This document shows positions 1 through 8,527 of a DNA stretch of 11,135 nt, piece by piece. Source of the DNA: Chitinophagaceae bacterium (GTDB taxonomy: Bacteria; Bacteroidota; Bacteroidia; Chitinophagales; Chitinophagaceae). A program made the translations under genes and the position numbers. The notes under the pieces are model-generated. The model was given only the letters and a program-made list of their open reading frames with translations, did no database searches and was not told where the DNA came from. The stretch covers positions 1 through 11,135 of the forward strand of contig JACMLD010000120.1 of assembly GCA_014379785.1 (NCBI GenBank), in the 5' to 3' direction. The stretch's first letter is position 1. Every line of letters begins with the position of its first letter.

Positions 1-137
1 GCGGCAGGTGGATTGATCACATCGTGAAACATGACTTCTGTAACCGAAAAAGTGGTTTCTGAAACCGGATCATGATAAGACTGCGCCGATGCGCGCCAAC
101 AGATGAGGGACAATATGATCGCCAGGACAGTCTTCAC
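1..137 (-). CDS. N-terminal fragment of a secreted protein, probable vanadium-dependent haloperoxidase (PAP2 superfamily)
   Basis: Only the first 45 codons are present; the gene continues past the left edge. Reading from a GTG at 137-135, the product starts MKTVLAIILSLICWRASAQS, a classical signal peptide with probable cleavage after Ala-Ser-Ala, so the mature protein should be periplasmic or exported. There is no lipobox. The next residues include TEVMFHDVINPPA (about residues 33-45), which resembles the segment at the start of Bacteroidota vanadium-dependent haloperoxidases (typically T-[DE]-V-x(2)-[HY]-D-[VI]-x(2)-PP-[VA]-A-S-R). Those enzymes oxidise halides with hydrogen peroxide, or act as acid phosphatases in related PAP2 members. 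The GTG overlaps the TGA of the upstream FG-GAP gene (GTGA, 134-137), which indicates translational coupling and supports this start. The metal-binding and catalytic residues lie outside the window, so the family call rests on one short motif recalled from memory and could be wrong; the existence of a secreted-protein gene here is much surer. Confidence 0.6.
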   Translation of the reverse strand, partial: MKTVLAIILSLICWRASAQSYHDPVSETTFSVTEVMFHDVINPPA

Positions 138-3100
138 TTTTTATTGATTTTATATTCCTGCAGCGCTCCTCCGTTTACGGCGAGGACCAGTCTCGTAGTG
201 CCCGCGAGATCCACCATGAGGGCCTCTTTGATGTCTCCTGCGGCTCTTAGTCCGGAGACATGCTGGGGCTGGTATGCAAAACCTGATTTTCCGTCGTTCA
301 GCAAAAGCGTGCCGAAATTTGAATCCATCTTTCCCATCCGCAAACGCATATTGTCGTTGTTGCCAAAAAGGATAAGGTCTTTGAATCCATCACCATTTAC
401 ATCATCCACCACAATATTATTAACCGAAGAGAATTGGGCCTCGGGAGGAAGTTTTCTTAAAATGAAACGACCGTCGAGGTTTTCAAACCAGCAGGTTTCA
501 AAAAAATCTGCATTGAGTTTTCCGGCTTCATTCAGTTGCTGACCAGAAAAAATATCCGTGATGGTAGCATCTGCAAAACTCTGATAGCTCGTAAACTTTT
601 TTCTCATCGGATACATCTGGTCGAGTAATTCATCTCTGGAAACAAAGGGATAGACTTTGTCGCCCAAAAAAAAGCAGAGAATCGGATCGATTGAACCGTT
701 GGCATCGAAATCCGCATGATACAATGTAACTCCATTTTTCCCGGTTCGGATCTGTGTATTCAGGCCAAGATTTCCGGCTACCAGGTCCTGATCGCCGTCG
801 TTGTCGATGTCGGCCGCCTTCAGCACATTCCACCATCCGCTGCGTTTTTCTGAAAAAATAGTTTGAGTATTTTCTTTGAACCCGGAGCCTGTATTGAGAT
901 AAATTCTGAGTGGCTGCCATTCGCCAGCGGTGCAGAGATCCGCGCGTCCGTCATTATCAAAATCGATAAACAAAGCGTCCGTGATCATCTCATTGATTTC
1001 CGGCGCATCGGTCCCAAGTGAAAATCTTGCGCCGCCCTCGTTTTTGAGAAAATAACTTTTGGCAGCGTTTGGATATACACCGGGTACAGTCCTTCCGCCG
1101 ATGAAAAGGTCGAGGTCTCCATCCAGGTCGAAATCTGAAGCAGCTACACAGGATTTTGCACTGTGCATCACCGGTAGATTGTCAGGCATCAATACAAAAT
1201 TTCCCTTGCCGTCGTTCAGAAACAATCTGTCCTGCAGCAACCCATCATCCGGCTGGTAATCGCCATATCCACCCGATACGATATAAATATCAATGTCATT
1301 GTCATTGTCGAGATCTGCGAGCAGAATATCCGCAGCGGTATACCCGTCTGCAGCAGAGATATCTTTTTTCAAAAAGGAACCTGTCGCGTTGGCCAGGCAG
1401 ACAACGACGGATTGTATTTCAGAACCTGCGACAACCAAATCCTGCAATCCATCGCCATTGAGATCTGCAGCTGCCATGCGTGGCGAGCAAAACGAAAGCA
1501 TCGACGGCATCAATGGCTGTCTTTTAAAATCGTTGAAGGCAGGTTGTTCGTGCACGAAATCTATGGTCGGTTTTACTGCTGTGAAAAACGTTTTACTGTT
1601 TTTCTGCTTAGTGCCGGCGGGGCTGGCTTTGGACTCCCGAAGAACAAGACGCTGATCGATGGCCGGGTGGATGATGAGTTCTGTAAGGCCGTTCAGCCAG
1701 TTGACCCGGACTGAATCAATTTTTTCTCCGCTGCCGATACCGAAATGCAGAATTTCGCTTACTGATGACTGGTAGCCCCTTGTCGGCATTTGTTCGATGA
1801 CTTGCTGCTGGCCATCCGTATAGCAATGTACTTTTGCTCCGAAACCATTTCGGTTCTGTCCCTCCCCTTTCAATTGAATGGAAATAAAATGATTTCCGGT
1901 CGTCATGTTTTGATAGACAGATGCCGGCTGATTGATATTGTTGACAATCAGATCGAGTTTGCCGTCATTGTTTAAATCCGCATAAGCGGCACCGTTAGAC
2001 AGGCCTGAGAGATTCAGTCCCCATTTTTCAGATACATTTTCAAATTCCAGCGCGCCGTTGTTTCTGTATGCATAATTTGAAATATTACTAACCGGCATTT
2101 TTTGTATGATTTCCAGGTAGTTGATGCTGTCTCTGTTCACAGCCTGTTTGAGCAGATAGTCGCCCCAGAATTTCATGAAGTCCTTATTGGTATAGTCGCG
2201 CATATATCCATTGGTGATGAATATATCTTTATTTCCGTCATTGTCGAGGTCGGCAATCAGCGGGGCCCAGCTCCAGTCTGTATTTGAAACGCCGGCCATT
2301 TGTCCGATCTCGCTGAAAGTGCCGTTGCCGTTGTTGAGGTGCAGCATATTTCGCATAAACTGGTAATGAAATCCGTTTTCTGTCATCTGCTGGTACAGCT
2401 CGTAATTCTCCTGGCCCTGTAAAAGTTTTTGTCTCCGGTTGCCTTCCGGCAACATATCGAGTGTAAAAATATCGGCGAGACCATCGTTGTTTATATCCGC
2501 AATGTCATTGCCCATTGAAAACTGCGAGAGATGGGTAAACATGTACATTTCTTTGGAAGAAAAAGTGCCATTGGCATTGTTGATATAACAATAATCCTGT
2601 TCGGCATAGTCGTTTGAAACGTAGATATCCTGCCAGCCGTCGTTGTTTAAATCAGCTACCGAAATTCCAAGTCCAAAGCTGAGGGGATTGCCGCTGATGC
2701 CTGCGCTCGCACTTACATCAGAAAAACGGCCGCCATCGTTTCTGTAGAGTCGATCGGCAGCGAGTGAATCATACTCTGTTTTGAGATGCGGCAGCTCTAC
2801 GTTTCTGTAAGACTTTATGTTGTGGTTGAGCACATAGCAGTCCAGGTCGCCATCAATATCATAATCAAAAAACACTGCCTGTGTGGAGCATCCGGGATCA
2901 TCCAGTCCATAGCTGGCCGCTTCTTCGATGAAACGGTTGTTGCCTTTATTAATATACAATTCGTTTCTGCGTGCCGACTTTTCTTTGCCGCTGAAGCAAA
3001 CATAGATATCCAGCAGTCCGTCACCGTTTATATCCGCCATGGTCACGCCTGTCGCCCAGCCTTTGCTTTTTTTGATACCCGCAGATTGGGTGATATCGCG

Positions 3101-3397
3101 AAAACGAAAATTTCCTTCGTTGAGATAAAGTCTTAATGGTTTCTGATTGGCGCTGAAAAAAAGATCAGCCAATCCGTCGTTGTTGATATCGCCTGCCGCC
3201 ACTCCGGCCCCGTTGTAGAAATATTCATAAGCGAGTACATTGGCGTTGCCGGTCTCGCGGACTTCATTTACAAAACTGATACCTGATTCTTTTGGAGAGA
3301 GTAGCCGGAAAAAAGTACCTGTTGGTTGTGCCGGTAGTTGCCGGCTAAGAACCAGCATCGTTATAAGCAGAAGATATGGTTTAATCAGGAGCCTCAT
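134..3397 (-). CDS. Secreted FG-GAP/VCBS-repeat protein with central ASPIC/UnbV domain (CRTAC1-like)
   Basis: This 1087-residue protein begins with a signal peptide (residues 1 to about 24, ending LPAQ) and has no lipobox, so it is likely periplasmic or secreted. It carries fourteen calcium-loop motifs of the form D-x-[DN]-x-[DN]-G-x-x-D. Seven lie before the central domain, starting at residues 70, 122, 178, 249, 301, 383 and 474. Seven lie after it, at 645, 695, 755, 812, 863, 896 and 999. The ASPIC/UnbV domain lies between them (about 515-587, with NGFGAKV, a QMPTRGYQSS segment and the HFGIG motif). FG-GAP repeats of this type form integrin-alpha-like beta-propeller blades that bind Ca2+; the biochemical role of UnbV proteins is not established. 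The gene lies 67 bases downstream of susD, with an intrinsic terminator between them, and overlaps the following gene by 4 bases. The loop at 695 has Asn for Gly and the one at 896 is degenerate. Long plus-strand frames inside it are shadows. Confidence 0.93.
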   Translation of the reverse strand: MRLLIKPYLLLITMLVLSRQLPAQPTGTFFRLLSPKESGISFVNEVRETGNANVLAYEYFYNGAGVAAGDINNDGLADLFFSANQKPLRLYLNEGNFRFRDITQSAGIKKSKGWATGVTMADINGDGLLDIYVCFSGKEKSARRNELYINKGNNRFIEEAASYGLDDPGCSTQAVFFDYDIDGDLDCYVLNHNIKSYRNVELPHLKTEYDSLAADRLYRNDGGRFSDVSASAGISGNPLSFGLGISVADLNNDGWQDIYVSNDYAEQDYCYINNANGTFSSKEMYMFTHLSQFSMGNDIADINNDGLADIFTLDMLPEGNRRQKLLQGQENYELYQQMTENGFHYQFMRNMLHLNNGNGTFSEIGQMAGVSNTDWSWAPLIADLDNDGNKDIFITNGYMRDYTNKDFMKFWGDYLLKQAVNRDSINYLEIIQKMPVSNISNYAYRNNGALEFENVSEKWGLNLSGLSNGAAYADLNNDGKLDLIVNNINQPASVYQNMTTGNHFISIQLKGEGQNRNGFGAKVHCYTDGQQQVIEQMPTRGYQSSVSEILHFGIGSGEKIDSVRVNWLNGLTELIIHPAIDQRLVLRESKASPAGTKQKNSKTFFTAVKPTIDFVHEQPAFNDFKRQPLMPSMLSFCSPRMAAADLNGDGLQDLVVAGSEIQSVVVCLANATGSFLKKDISAADGYTAADILLADLDNDNDIDIYIVSGGYGDYQPDDGLLQDRLFLNDGKGNFVLMPDNLPVMHSAKSCVAASDFDLDGDLDLFIGGRTVPGVYPNAAKSYFLKNEGGARFSLGTDAPEINEMITDALFIDFDNDGRADLCTAGEWQPLRIYLNTGSGFKENTQTIFSEKRSGWWNVLKAADIDNDGDQDLVAGNLGLNTQIRTGKNGVTLYHADFDANGSIDPILCFFLGDKVYPFVSRDELLDQMYPMRKKFTSYQSFADATITDIFSGQQLNEAGKLNADFFETCWFENLDGRFILRKLPPEAQFSSVNNIVVDDVNGDGFKDLILFGNNDNMRLRMGKMDSNFGTLLLNDGKSGFAYQPQHVSGLRAAGDIKEALMVDLAGTTRLVLAVNGGALQEYKINKK

Positions 3398-3413
3398 AAA
3401 ACTTCAATCTAAA

Positions 3414-3448
3414 TAAAAAAGGCCGCCCTTTAAAAAAAGGGCAGCCTT
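3414..3448 (-). terminator. Intrinsic (Rho-independent) terminator after susD
   Basis: Read on the minus strand, 3448 to 3419 folds into a 13-bp stem (arms AAGGCTGCCCTTT and AAAGGGCGGCCTT, with one G-U pair) closed by a 4-base T loop. A T-rich tract (TTTTTTATTT, 3420-3411) follows, its first two Ts lying within the stem. It begins 17 bases after the susD stop codon. The opposite strand has no T tract after the hairpin, so it acts in the minus direction only. It should end the fecR-susC-susD transcript or cut read-through into the FG-GAP gene, whose ATG is only 21 bases beyond the stem. Confidence 0.88.
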
Positions 3449-3464
3449 ACCATTGATTAAGAGA

Positions 3465-5024
3465 CTAAGGTTTATCCCACCATACAGGAGTCAGGAAGGT
3501 ATTGGCTCCCTGACGGGAGATGGCAGCAGCATAATTCGTTGCGTTTGCAGATGACTCTGCAGCGGGGTACAGCATTCTTCTTGGGATTTTTCCACCGGTT
3601 GCATTGCCGGTATAGTTTACCGGAACAAGCGCAGGAAACCCGCTTCTTCTCCAGTTTGCCCAGGTTTCATACCAGTCCAGGAATGAAGCTGCCCAGTATT
3701 GTGTGTTTATTTGTTCAAAGCCATTGGCATCAACATAGGGATTTGCGGTCAGGTAGGCAGTGATGGATGCGCCGTCAATGATGGCTCCTGCATCATACTG
3801 TGCGTATTGCTGCATGGCAGCCGTTACACCCGCATTGTAATGTGTTGTGGCGTTACCACCCACTGTCCATCCTCTTTTTGCCGCTTCGGCCAGCAGAAAC
3901 TCATTTTGTGCTGCAGTGACCAGGAACGTTGGTCCGGCAAGCTTCAGGAAGACATCTGAACGAATGGTAGAATAATTCGCCAGTGCACCAGGATAGCCTG
4001 GAGCTGTACTGATATCAGTGGCCGCGCCATTCTGATCATACCCATTTGGCAAACCGATCTGAGAAGCCGGTGTGGTATTGCCCGAAGATCTGATCCTTGA
4101 TATAAAAGGCAGACGTGGATCATTGCGTGTCTTGAAAAAATCTACAAAAGTGCGACTGAGAAAAGTCTCATTTTTTGTAACCGCATCCCACTCACCTGAG
4201 AGAATATTGCTGTTGCGGTTGACGGTAGTTCTGCCACCGGTTGCATCATGCAAAATGAAAGCATTGTCAGAAACGGATGTAATCACTCCACCCGCGGCGG
4301 CTTTTTCAACCCAGGTCTTTGCAGCGGCAGCATCCACCTTACTCATTCTCATACCGATTCTGAGCATCATGGAGTAAGCCAGTTTTTTCCATTGCTGGAT
4401 TGCATTCGGACCGTTTCTGTAGATGAGGTCGGCAGCGCCCGGCTTGTCCTTTGCAGGATCCAGTGCTGCAGCCGCCTGCTCCAGTTCTTTCAGCAGATCT
4501 GTATAGATATCTTTCTGCGCATCGTACTGTGGAGTGAAAATACGTTTGTGATAACCAAGGCCTGCCTGAGAATAAGGCACATCTCCATAGATATCAGTGA
4601 GGCGATGAAAAATCATCACTTTCTGAATGCGGCCAATCTGATACAGGTTGGCATAAAGCGCATTGTCACGCGTAATTTCCAGCAGGTCTACCACATACTT
4701 TACCTGATCGCGGTATGCCACATCAAAATAGCTGCTGGCAAATGCGTCGTTCTGGATATACTTATCGCCTGAATACCAGCTCGTGTTGGCCAGCTGCTGC
4801 ATCATCATGCTCAGGTAAATGATATTTACCCTCCAGGTTTCATAGCTGAAGTCATTGTTGCCCGTGTATTCCAGCTGTGCTTTTGTAAGATTGTATCCCG
4901 GTACATAATTGTTGGCCGTGACACTGTTTGTATCTGTATTTATTTCTTCGAAATTCTTTGTACATCCCAAAGCGATAGCACTCACTAACGCTGATGTACA
5001 TATGATTTTTTTAAATCGGTTCAT
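3465..5024 (-). CDS. SusD/RagB-type outer-membrane lipoprotein (SusD_2 family)
   Basis: This 519-residue protein is the substrate-capturing lid of a SusCD importer. It starts with a lipoprotein signal peptide: a basic N-terminus, a hydrophobic core and the lipobox IALGC, with the lipidated cysteine at residue 21. The residues after the cysteine (TKNFEEIN) are rich in acidic side chains, which in Bacteroidota often marks export to the cell surface. The FEEINTDTNS segment and RLTDIYGDVPYS (about 141-152) are typical of the SusD-like_2 branch (Pfam 'Starch-binding associating with outer membrane'), as is the WKKLAYSMMLRIGMRMS helix (about 212-228). The C-terminus ends in a WWDKP motif. The length is normal for the family. 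It lies 33 bases downstream of the SusC gene and is followed by a strong terminator, so it is probably the last gene of the main operon. The family name mentions starch, but the ligand cannot be deduced. The leader is A/T-rich with no Shine-Dalgarno, normal for the phylum. Confidence 0.93.
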   Translation of the reverse strand: MNRFKKIICTSALVSAIALGCTKNFEEINTDTNSVTANNYVPGYNLTKAQLEYTGNNDFSYETWRVNIIYLSMMMQQLANTSWYSGDKYIQNDAFASSYFDVAYRDQVKYVVDLLEITRDNALYANLYQIGRIQKVMIFHRLTDIYGDVPYSQAGLGYHKRIFTPQYDAQKDIYTDLLKELEQAAAALDPAKDKPGAADLIYRNGPNAIQQWKKLAYSMMLRIGMRMSKVDAAAAKTWVEKAAAGGVITSVSDNAFILHDATGGRTTVNRNSNILSGEWDAVTKNETFLSRTFVDFFKTRNDPRLPFISRIRSSGNTTPASQIGLPNGYDQNGAATDISTAPGYPGALANYSTIRSDVFLKLAGPTFLVTAAQNEFLLAEAAKRGWTVGGNATTHYNAGVTAAMQQYAQYDAGAIIDGASITAYLTANPYVDANGFEQINTQYWAASFLDWYETWANWRRSGFPALVPVNYTGNATGGKIPRRMLYPAAESSANATNYAAAISRQGANTFLTPVWWDKP

Positions 5025-5057
5025 TTTTAAAAGTTTTAATGTTTTTCCTTGAAGGTT

Positions 5058-8000
5058 TTAAAACTTAACACTCAGGTTAATGCCATAAGATCTTACACTC
5101 GGAAGACTTGCATACTCAAGACCCTGTGCATTTGTATTGTTGTAGTTCGATTCAGGATCGATATTGTCTGAATCTCTCTTTATATAGAACAGGTTTCTTC
5201 CTACCAGTGAAAGTCCGAGTCCCTGAACCTTATTCTTCAAAAACTTAACATCGAAATTGTAAGTGATTGCGAAAGATCTGAACTTGATAAAATCAGAACT
5301 GTATGTCTGCAGTGAAGAAATATTTGCCAGCGTGCCAAAGTAATCCTGTGCTGTAACGGTAGTCTGTACCGCTGCACCTGCATCATTTACTCCTTTCACT
5401 ACAATGCCGCCCTGTCTGCCTTCGAGTGTTGCCTTGTGGAGACCCTGGGCATAGGCTCTTGCATTGGTACCGGAATAAATTACTCCGCCAAATTTATAAT
5501 CAATCAGGAATGAGACAGCCAGGTTTTTGTAAGCGACTTCGTTGCTCCATCCACCAGTTACCGGATGGATAGCGGTGCCTCTGCTTACAAGTGCATCACC
5601 TGCCTGTGGCAAACCGGTTGGCCCTACAATCATTTCACCTTTTGCATTTTTCTTGATGTCATATACCATCACCTGTGCAAAAGATTCTCCGATGCGGTGT
5701 TGGATAAATCCACGCTGTGTACGCGATTGTCCCACATCCATAAAATTTTGTCCTTCGGCAAGACGAATCACTTTGTTTTTGTTGTGCGCGTAATTGAACG
5801 AAGTGGTCCATTTGAAAGAATTTGTTTTTACCGGCACACCACCTACCAGTAATTCGATGCCCTTGTTTTCCAGTTTACCGATATTGACCAGTGCACTGGC
5901 ATATCCGGAAGTTTGTGAAACGGTTCCCTGTACAATGTCATTCAGTGTTTGTTTGTTGTACCAGGAGAAATCAAGAAAGAGTCGGTTTTTCAGCATTTTA
6001 AGTTCGGTACCAATTTCCAGTTCGGTTACCTTCAGCGGTTCGATGGCGCTGTTTGGTATTTCGTTTGCGAGCGACCCGAGCGGGTTGCCATTCACGGAAC
6101 CATTGGTATTATAATACAATGCGGTTGAAAAAATCGGTGCATCAGCTCCTACCACAGCATAGCCGGTTCTCAGCTTTCCAAAGTCGAGCCATGATGGTTT
6201 GAAATTTTCTGAGAAAACATAGGAAGCATTGATGGATGGATAATTGTAAGAATTGTTTTCAACGGGTATTGAACTGGACCAGTCGTTGCGGTCTGTCAGG
6301 TTGATAAACAATGTGTTTTTGTATGAAAGTTCAACTGCTGCATACAAAGAATGCACTTCCTGTTTCGGTGTTCTCACCGTTGCGTTTCTGGTGGTTGCAG
6401 AAGCTGGATTGTACAGGTAAGGGAATGCGAGTCCGTTTGCATTCACTGCTGTATTTTTTGCCTTCATCTTGAGAAGATTTCCTCCGGCGGTCACACCAAG
6501 CGAGATATCGCTTGTGATCTTTTTGTTTACGCCGATCAGGAGGTCCATATTCATTTCGTTGAAAATATTTGTGCTCTCGTTGTCGAGACTGCCGCCCGGA
6601 CGATACCCAGTGCCTGTCGGGGTGATCTGCTGTGCGTTGAAAGCAAAGAAATCATTTGCGACGCGACCCTGTACATACAGCCATTCAAATGGAGAATAGC
6701 GAAGGCTCGCTACCCCGAGGAGCCGATCTTTGGTGGTGTTGTTCTGAAATTTATTTGCGGCAAAGAATGGGTTTGTAGTGAAGGCATCTCCGTTGAATGC
6801 GACTTCAGCTCCCCTTTCATCGTATCCTTTTCCGAGATATTCCGCGTCAACGTTTGCAGGCAGAAATAAAATAGCATAGTTACCATTGCCCGGCGCGTCG
6901 CTGAGGTTTGAACGGTTCTTTCCAACTTCTTTGATATAGGACACATTTGCCTGGCCCGTCCATTTTTCGGAAAGCGCGTAGCTGAGATCCAGGTTTACGT
7001 TGTTCCTGTTGTATTTTGAATTTGGATAGATGGAACTGTTTCTGAGGTCACCAAAAGACAGGCGGAACGTACCATTTTCGCCACCACCCGATATTGCGAG
7101 CGTATTGGTAAAGGTGGTTCCGGTTTTGTAAAAATCTTTGAAATTGTCTTTGCTTACTGAACTGTAACGATGTTGCTGTCCATCAAACAATGTTACCATG
7201 GAGCCATCGAGTCTGGAACCCCAGCTGATCAAACCTGTCTGCATGGCCGCGGCCTGGTTGGCAGGTTTTGCTCCGACTGTTCCCTGTCCGTACTCATCCT
7301 GCCAGTCGGTAAAATTATTTGCCTTGTCAAACATAAAATTGCTGTTGAATTCTATGCCGAGTGCCTTTTTTGATTTACCGGTTTTGGTGGTGATGAGGAT
7401 TACGCCGTTTTTGCCGCGCGGACCGTACAGGGCTGCTGCTGCACCGCCTTTAAGGACGGTCATCTCCTCGATATCATCCGGGTTGATGCTGGAGATACCA
7501 TCGCCAAGATCTGCACCACCCCACATGCCAGCACCGCCGAGATTGTCATTGTTCATCGGGATGCCGTTGATCACATAGAGTGGCTGGTTGTTTCCGAATG
7601 AGGAGTTACCGCGGATCGTTACCCGTGAGGAACCACCGGGACCTGTGAGCGGGCCGCTGCTATTGACTCCAGCTATTTTACCGGTAAGCGCATTACCTAT
7701 ATTTATTTCTCTTGACTTCGTGAATTCGTCTCCGTTGACTTTTGTTGCTGCATAACCGAGGCGGCGTGATTCCTTGCGGATACCGAGTGCGGTTACTACC
7801 ACTTCATTCATCTGCTGTTCGTTCACTTCCAGTGATACACTGAGTTCAGTCTCGTCGCCGAGCTGAACTTCTCTTGTCTGAAATCCCACGAATGAGAACA
7901 CAAGTGTATTTCCTTTGTCTGCATTGATGGCAAATACGCCGGCTGCGTTTGTGTAGGTGCCACGTGTGGTGCCTTTAACGGTAACGTTAACGCCTGACAC

Positions 8001-8495
8001 TGGTTTTCCGTTGTTGTCGGTCACCTTGCCGGTGACAGATGCCAGCACTGTGGCCTTGTCTTCGTCAGCAGCGATTGATTCTTCACTCATGGCAGAAGAC
8101 TGCGCAGAGCTTCTTGGTTTTGATTTTTCTGAAAGAATGACAAAGGTTTTGTCATTGACTTTTTTAAATCTCAGGCCGCTGTCTCTCAGCACTGCTTCGA
8201 GAATTTTTTCTATCTCCAGATTCTGATCCTTTACAGGATAAACCATCTTGTTGCCAAGGGTCTGATCTGAAAACAGGAAATAAACGCCTTTGGTTTTGTT
8301 GAGATCGTTCAGGACTGTTATCAGTGCCTGTTTTTCTACATTGGTGTCTTCTTTGGCCGGTGTGGTTTGTTTCTTTGCAGTCGTGTTGCGGCCATTGCCA
8401 TAGGCGAGCACATTTTGCGAGTGAAGGTCAGCAGTACACAATATATGTGCTGCAACCATGCACCCAAACAGTGCCTGTTTTGGTACTTTTCTCAT
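5058..8495 (-). CDS. SusC/RagA-family TonB-dependent outer-membrane transporter with STN signalling domain
   Basis: This 1145-residue protein is the barrel of a SusCD active importer, energised by TonB. In order: a signal peptide (1 to about 26); an STN (secretin and TonB short N-terminal) domain at about 52-122; a Ser/acidic linker (about 124-148); a carboxypeptidase-D-regulatory-like beta-sandwich at about 152-224; a TonB box (NEVVVTALGI, 230-239); and a plug with the SusC signatures NALTGKIAGV (268-277), RVTIRGNSSFGNNQPLYVIN (291-310) and NGVILITTKTGK (363-374). The beta-barrel fills the rest and ends in the aromatic LSVKF typical of outer-membrane barrels. The STN domain marks a transporter that signals to a FecR-type anti-sigma factor, and such a gene lies 32 bases upstream. 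The start at 8495 gives an intact signal peptide. A SusD gene follows at 33 bases. The substrate is unknown; no iron-chelate-specific or glycan-specific feature can be read from the barrel. Confidence 0.96.
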   Translation of the reverse strand: MRKVPKQALFGCMVAAHILCTADLHSQNVLAYGNGRNTTAKKQTTPAKEDTNVEKQALITVLNDLNKTKGVYFLFSDQTLGNKMVYPVKDQNLEIEKILEAVLRDSGLRFKKVNDKTFVILSEKSKPRSSAQSSAMSEESIAADEDKATVLASVTGKVTDNNGKPVSGVNVTVKGTTRGTYTNAAGVFAINADKGNTLVFSFVGFQTREVQLGDETELSVSLEVNEQQMNEVVVTALGIRKESRRLGYAATKVNGDEFTKSREINIGNALTGKIAGVNSSGPLTGPGGSSRVTIRGNSSFGNNQPLYVINGIPMNNDNLGGAGMWGGADLGDGISSINPDDIEEMTVLKGGAAAALYGPRGKNGVILITTKTGKSKKALGIEFNSNFMFDKANNFTDWQDEYGQGTVGAKPANQAAAMQTGLISWGSRLDGSMVTLFDGQQHRYSSVSKDNFKDFYKTGTTFTNTLAISGGGENGTFRLSFGDLRNSSIYPNSKYNRNNVNLDLSYALSEKWTGQANVSYIKEVGKNRSNLSDAPGNGNYAILFLPANVDAEYLGKGYDERGAEVAFNGDAFTTNPFFAANKFQNNTTKDRLLGVASLRYSPFEWLYVQGRVANDFFAFNAQQITPTGTGYRPGGSLDNESTNIFNEMNMDLLIGVNKKITSDISLGVTAGGNLLKMKAKNTAVNANGLAFPYLYNPASATTRNATVRTPKQEVHSLYAAVELSYKNTLFINLTDRNDWSSSIPVENNSYNYPSINASYVFSENFKPSWLDFGKLRTGYAVVGADAPIFSTALYYNTNGSVNGNPLGSLANEIPNSAIEPLKVTELEIGTELKMLKNRLFLDFSWYNKQTLNDIVQGTVSQTSGYASALVNIGKLENKGIELLVGGVPVKTNSFKWTTSFNYAHNKNKVIRLAEGQNFMDVGQSRTQRGFIQHRIGESFAQVMVYDIKKNAKGEMIVGPTGLPQAGDALVSRGTAIHPVTGGWSNEVAYKNLAVSFLIDYKFGGVIYSGTNARAYAQGLHKATLEGRQGGIVVKGVNDAGAAVQTTVTAQDYFGTLANISSLQTYSSDFIKFRSFAITYNFDVKFLKNKVQGLGLSLVGRNLFYIKRDSDNIDPESNYNNTNAQGLEYASLPSVRSYGINLSVKF

Positions 8496-8511
8496 TTGTC
8501 TTACAGTTTTT

Positions 8512-8526
8512 TGTCGAAAAGCGACA
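8512..8526 (-). other. Small hairpin in the fecR-susC gap
   Basis: The 32-base gap between the two genes contains a perfect inverted repeat: a 5-bp stem (TGTCG/CGACA) around a 5-base loop, ending 16 bases before the susC ATG. On the minus strand it is followed by As, not Ts, so it is not a terminator. It could act as an RNA processing or stability element that sets susC level relative to fecR, or it may be chance. Confidence 0.3.
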
Positions 8527-8527
8527 G

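Noticed and set aside
72..542. 156-codon plus-strand frame at the left end
   Set aside because: It overlaps the end of the FG-GAP gene and the signal-peptide-encoding start of the next gene, both with clear protein features on the minus strand.
134..3397. The many similar GAY/GAC-rich calcium-loop segments as DNA tandem repeats
   Set aside because: The similarity is at the protein level (D-x-N-x-D-G loops); the DNA copies are too divergent and irregularly spaced to be a recent tandem repeat or CRISPR-like array.
4248..4772. 174-codon open frame on the plus strand, opposite susD
   Set aside because: It lies wholly antisense to a well-supported lipoprotein gene and its translation has no recognisable domain; it is a shadow frame.
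5025..5057. CCTTCAAGG inverted repeat in the susC-susD gap as a terminator or hairpin
   Set aside because: The arms leave only a one-base loop and there is no T tract, so it cannot form a useful hairpin.
6351..6869. 172-codon open frame on the plus strand, opposite the SusC barrel
   Set aside because: Cys-rich, low-plausibility composition and no family features; antisense shadow of the transporter gene.
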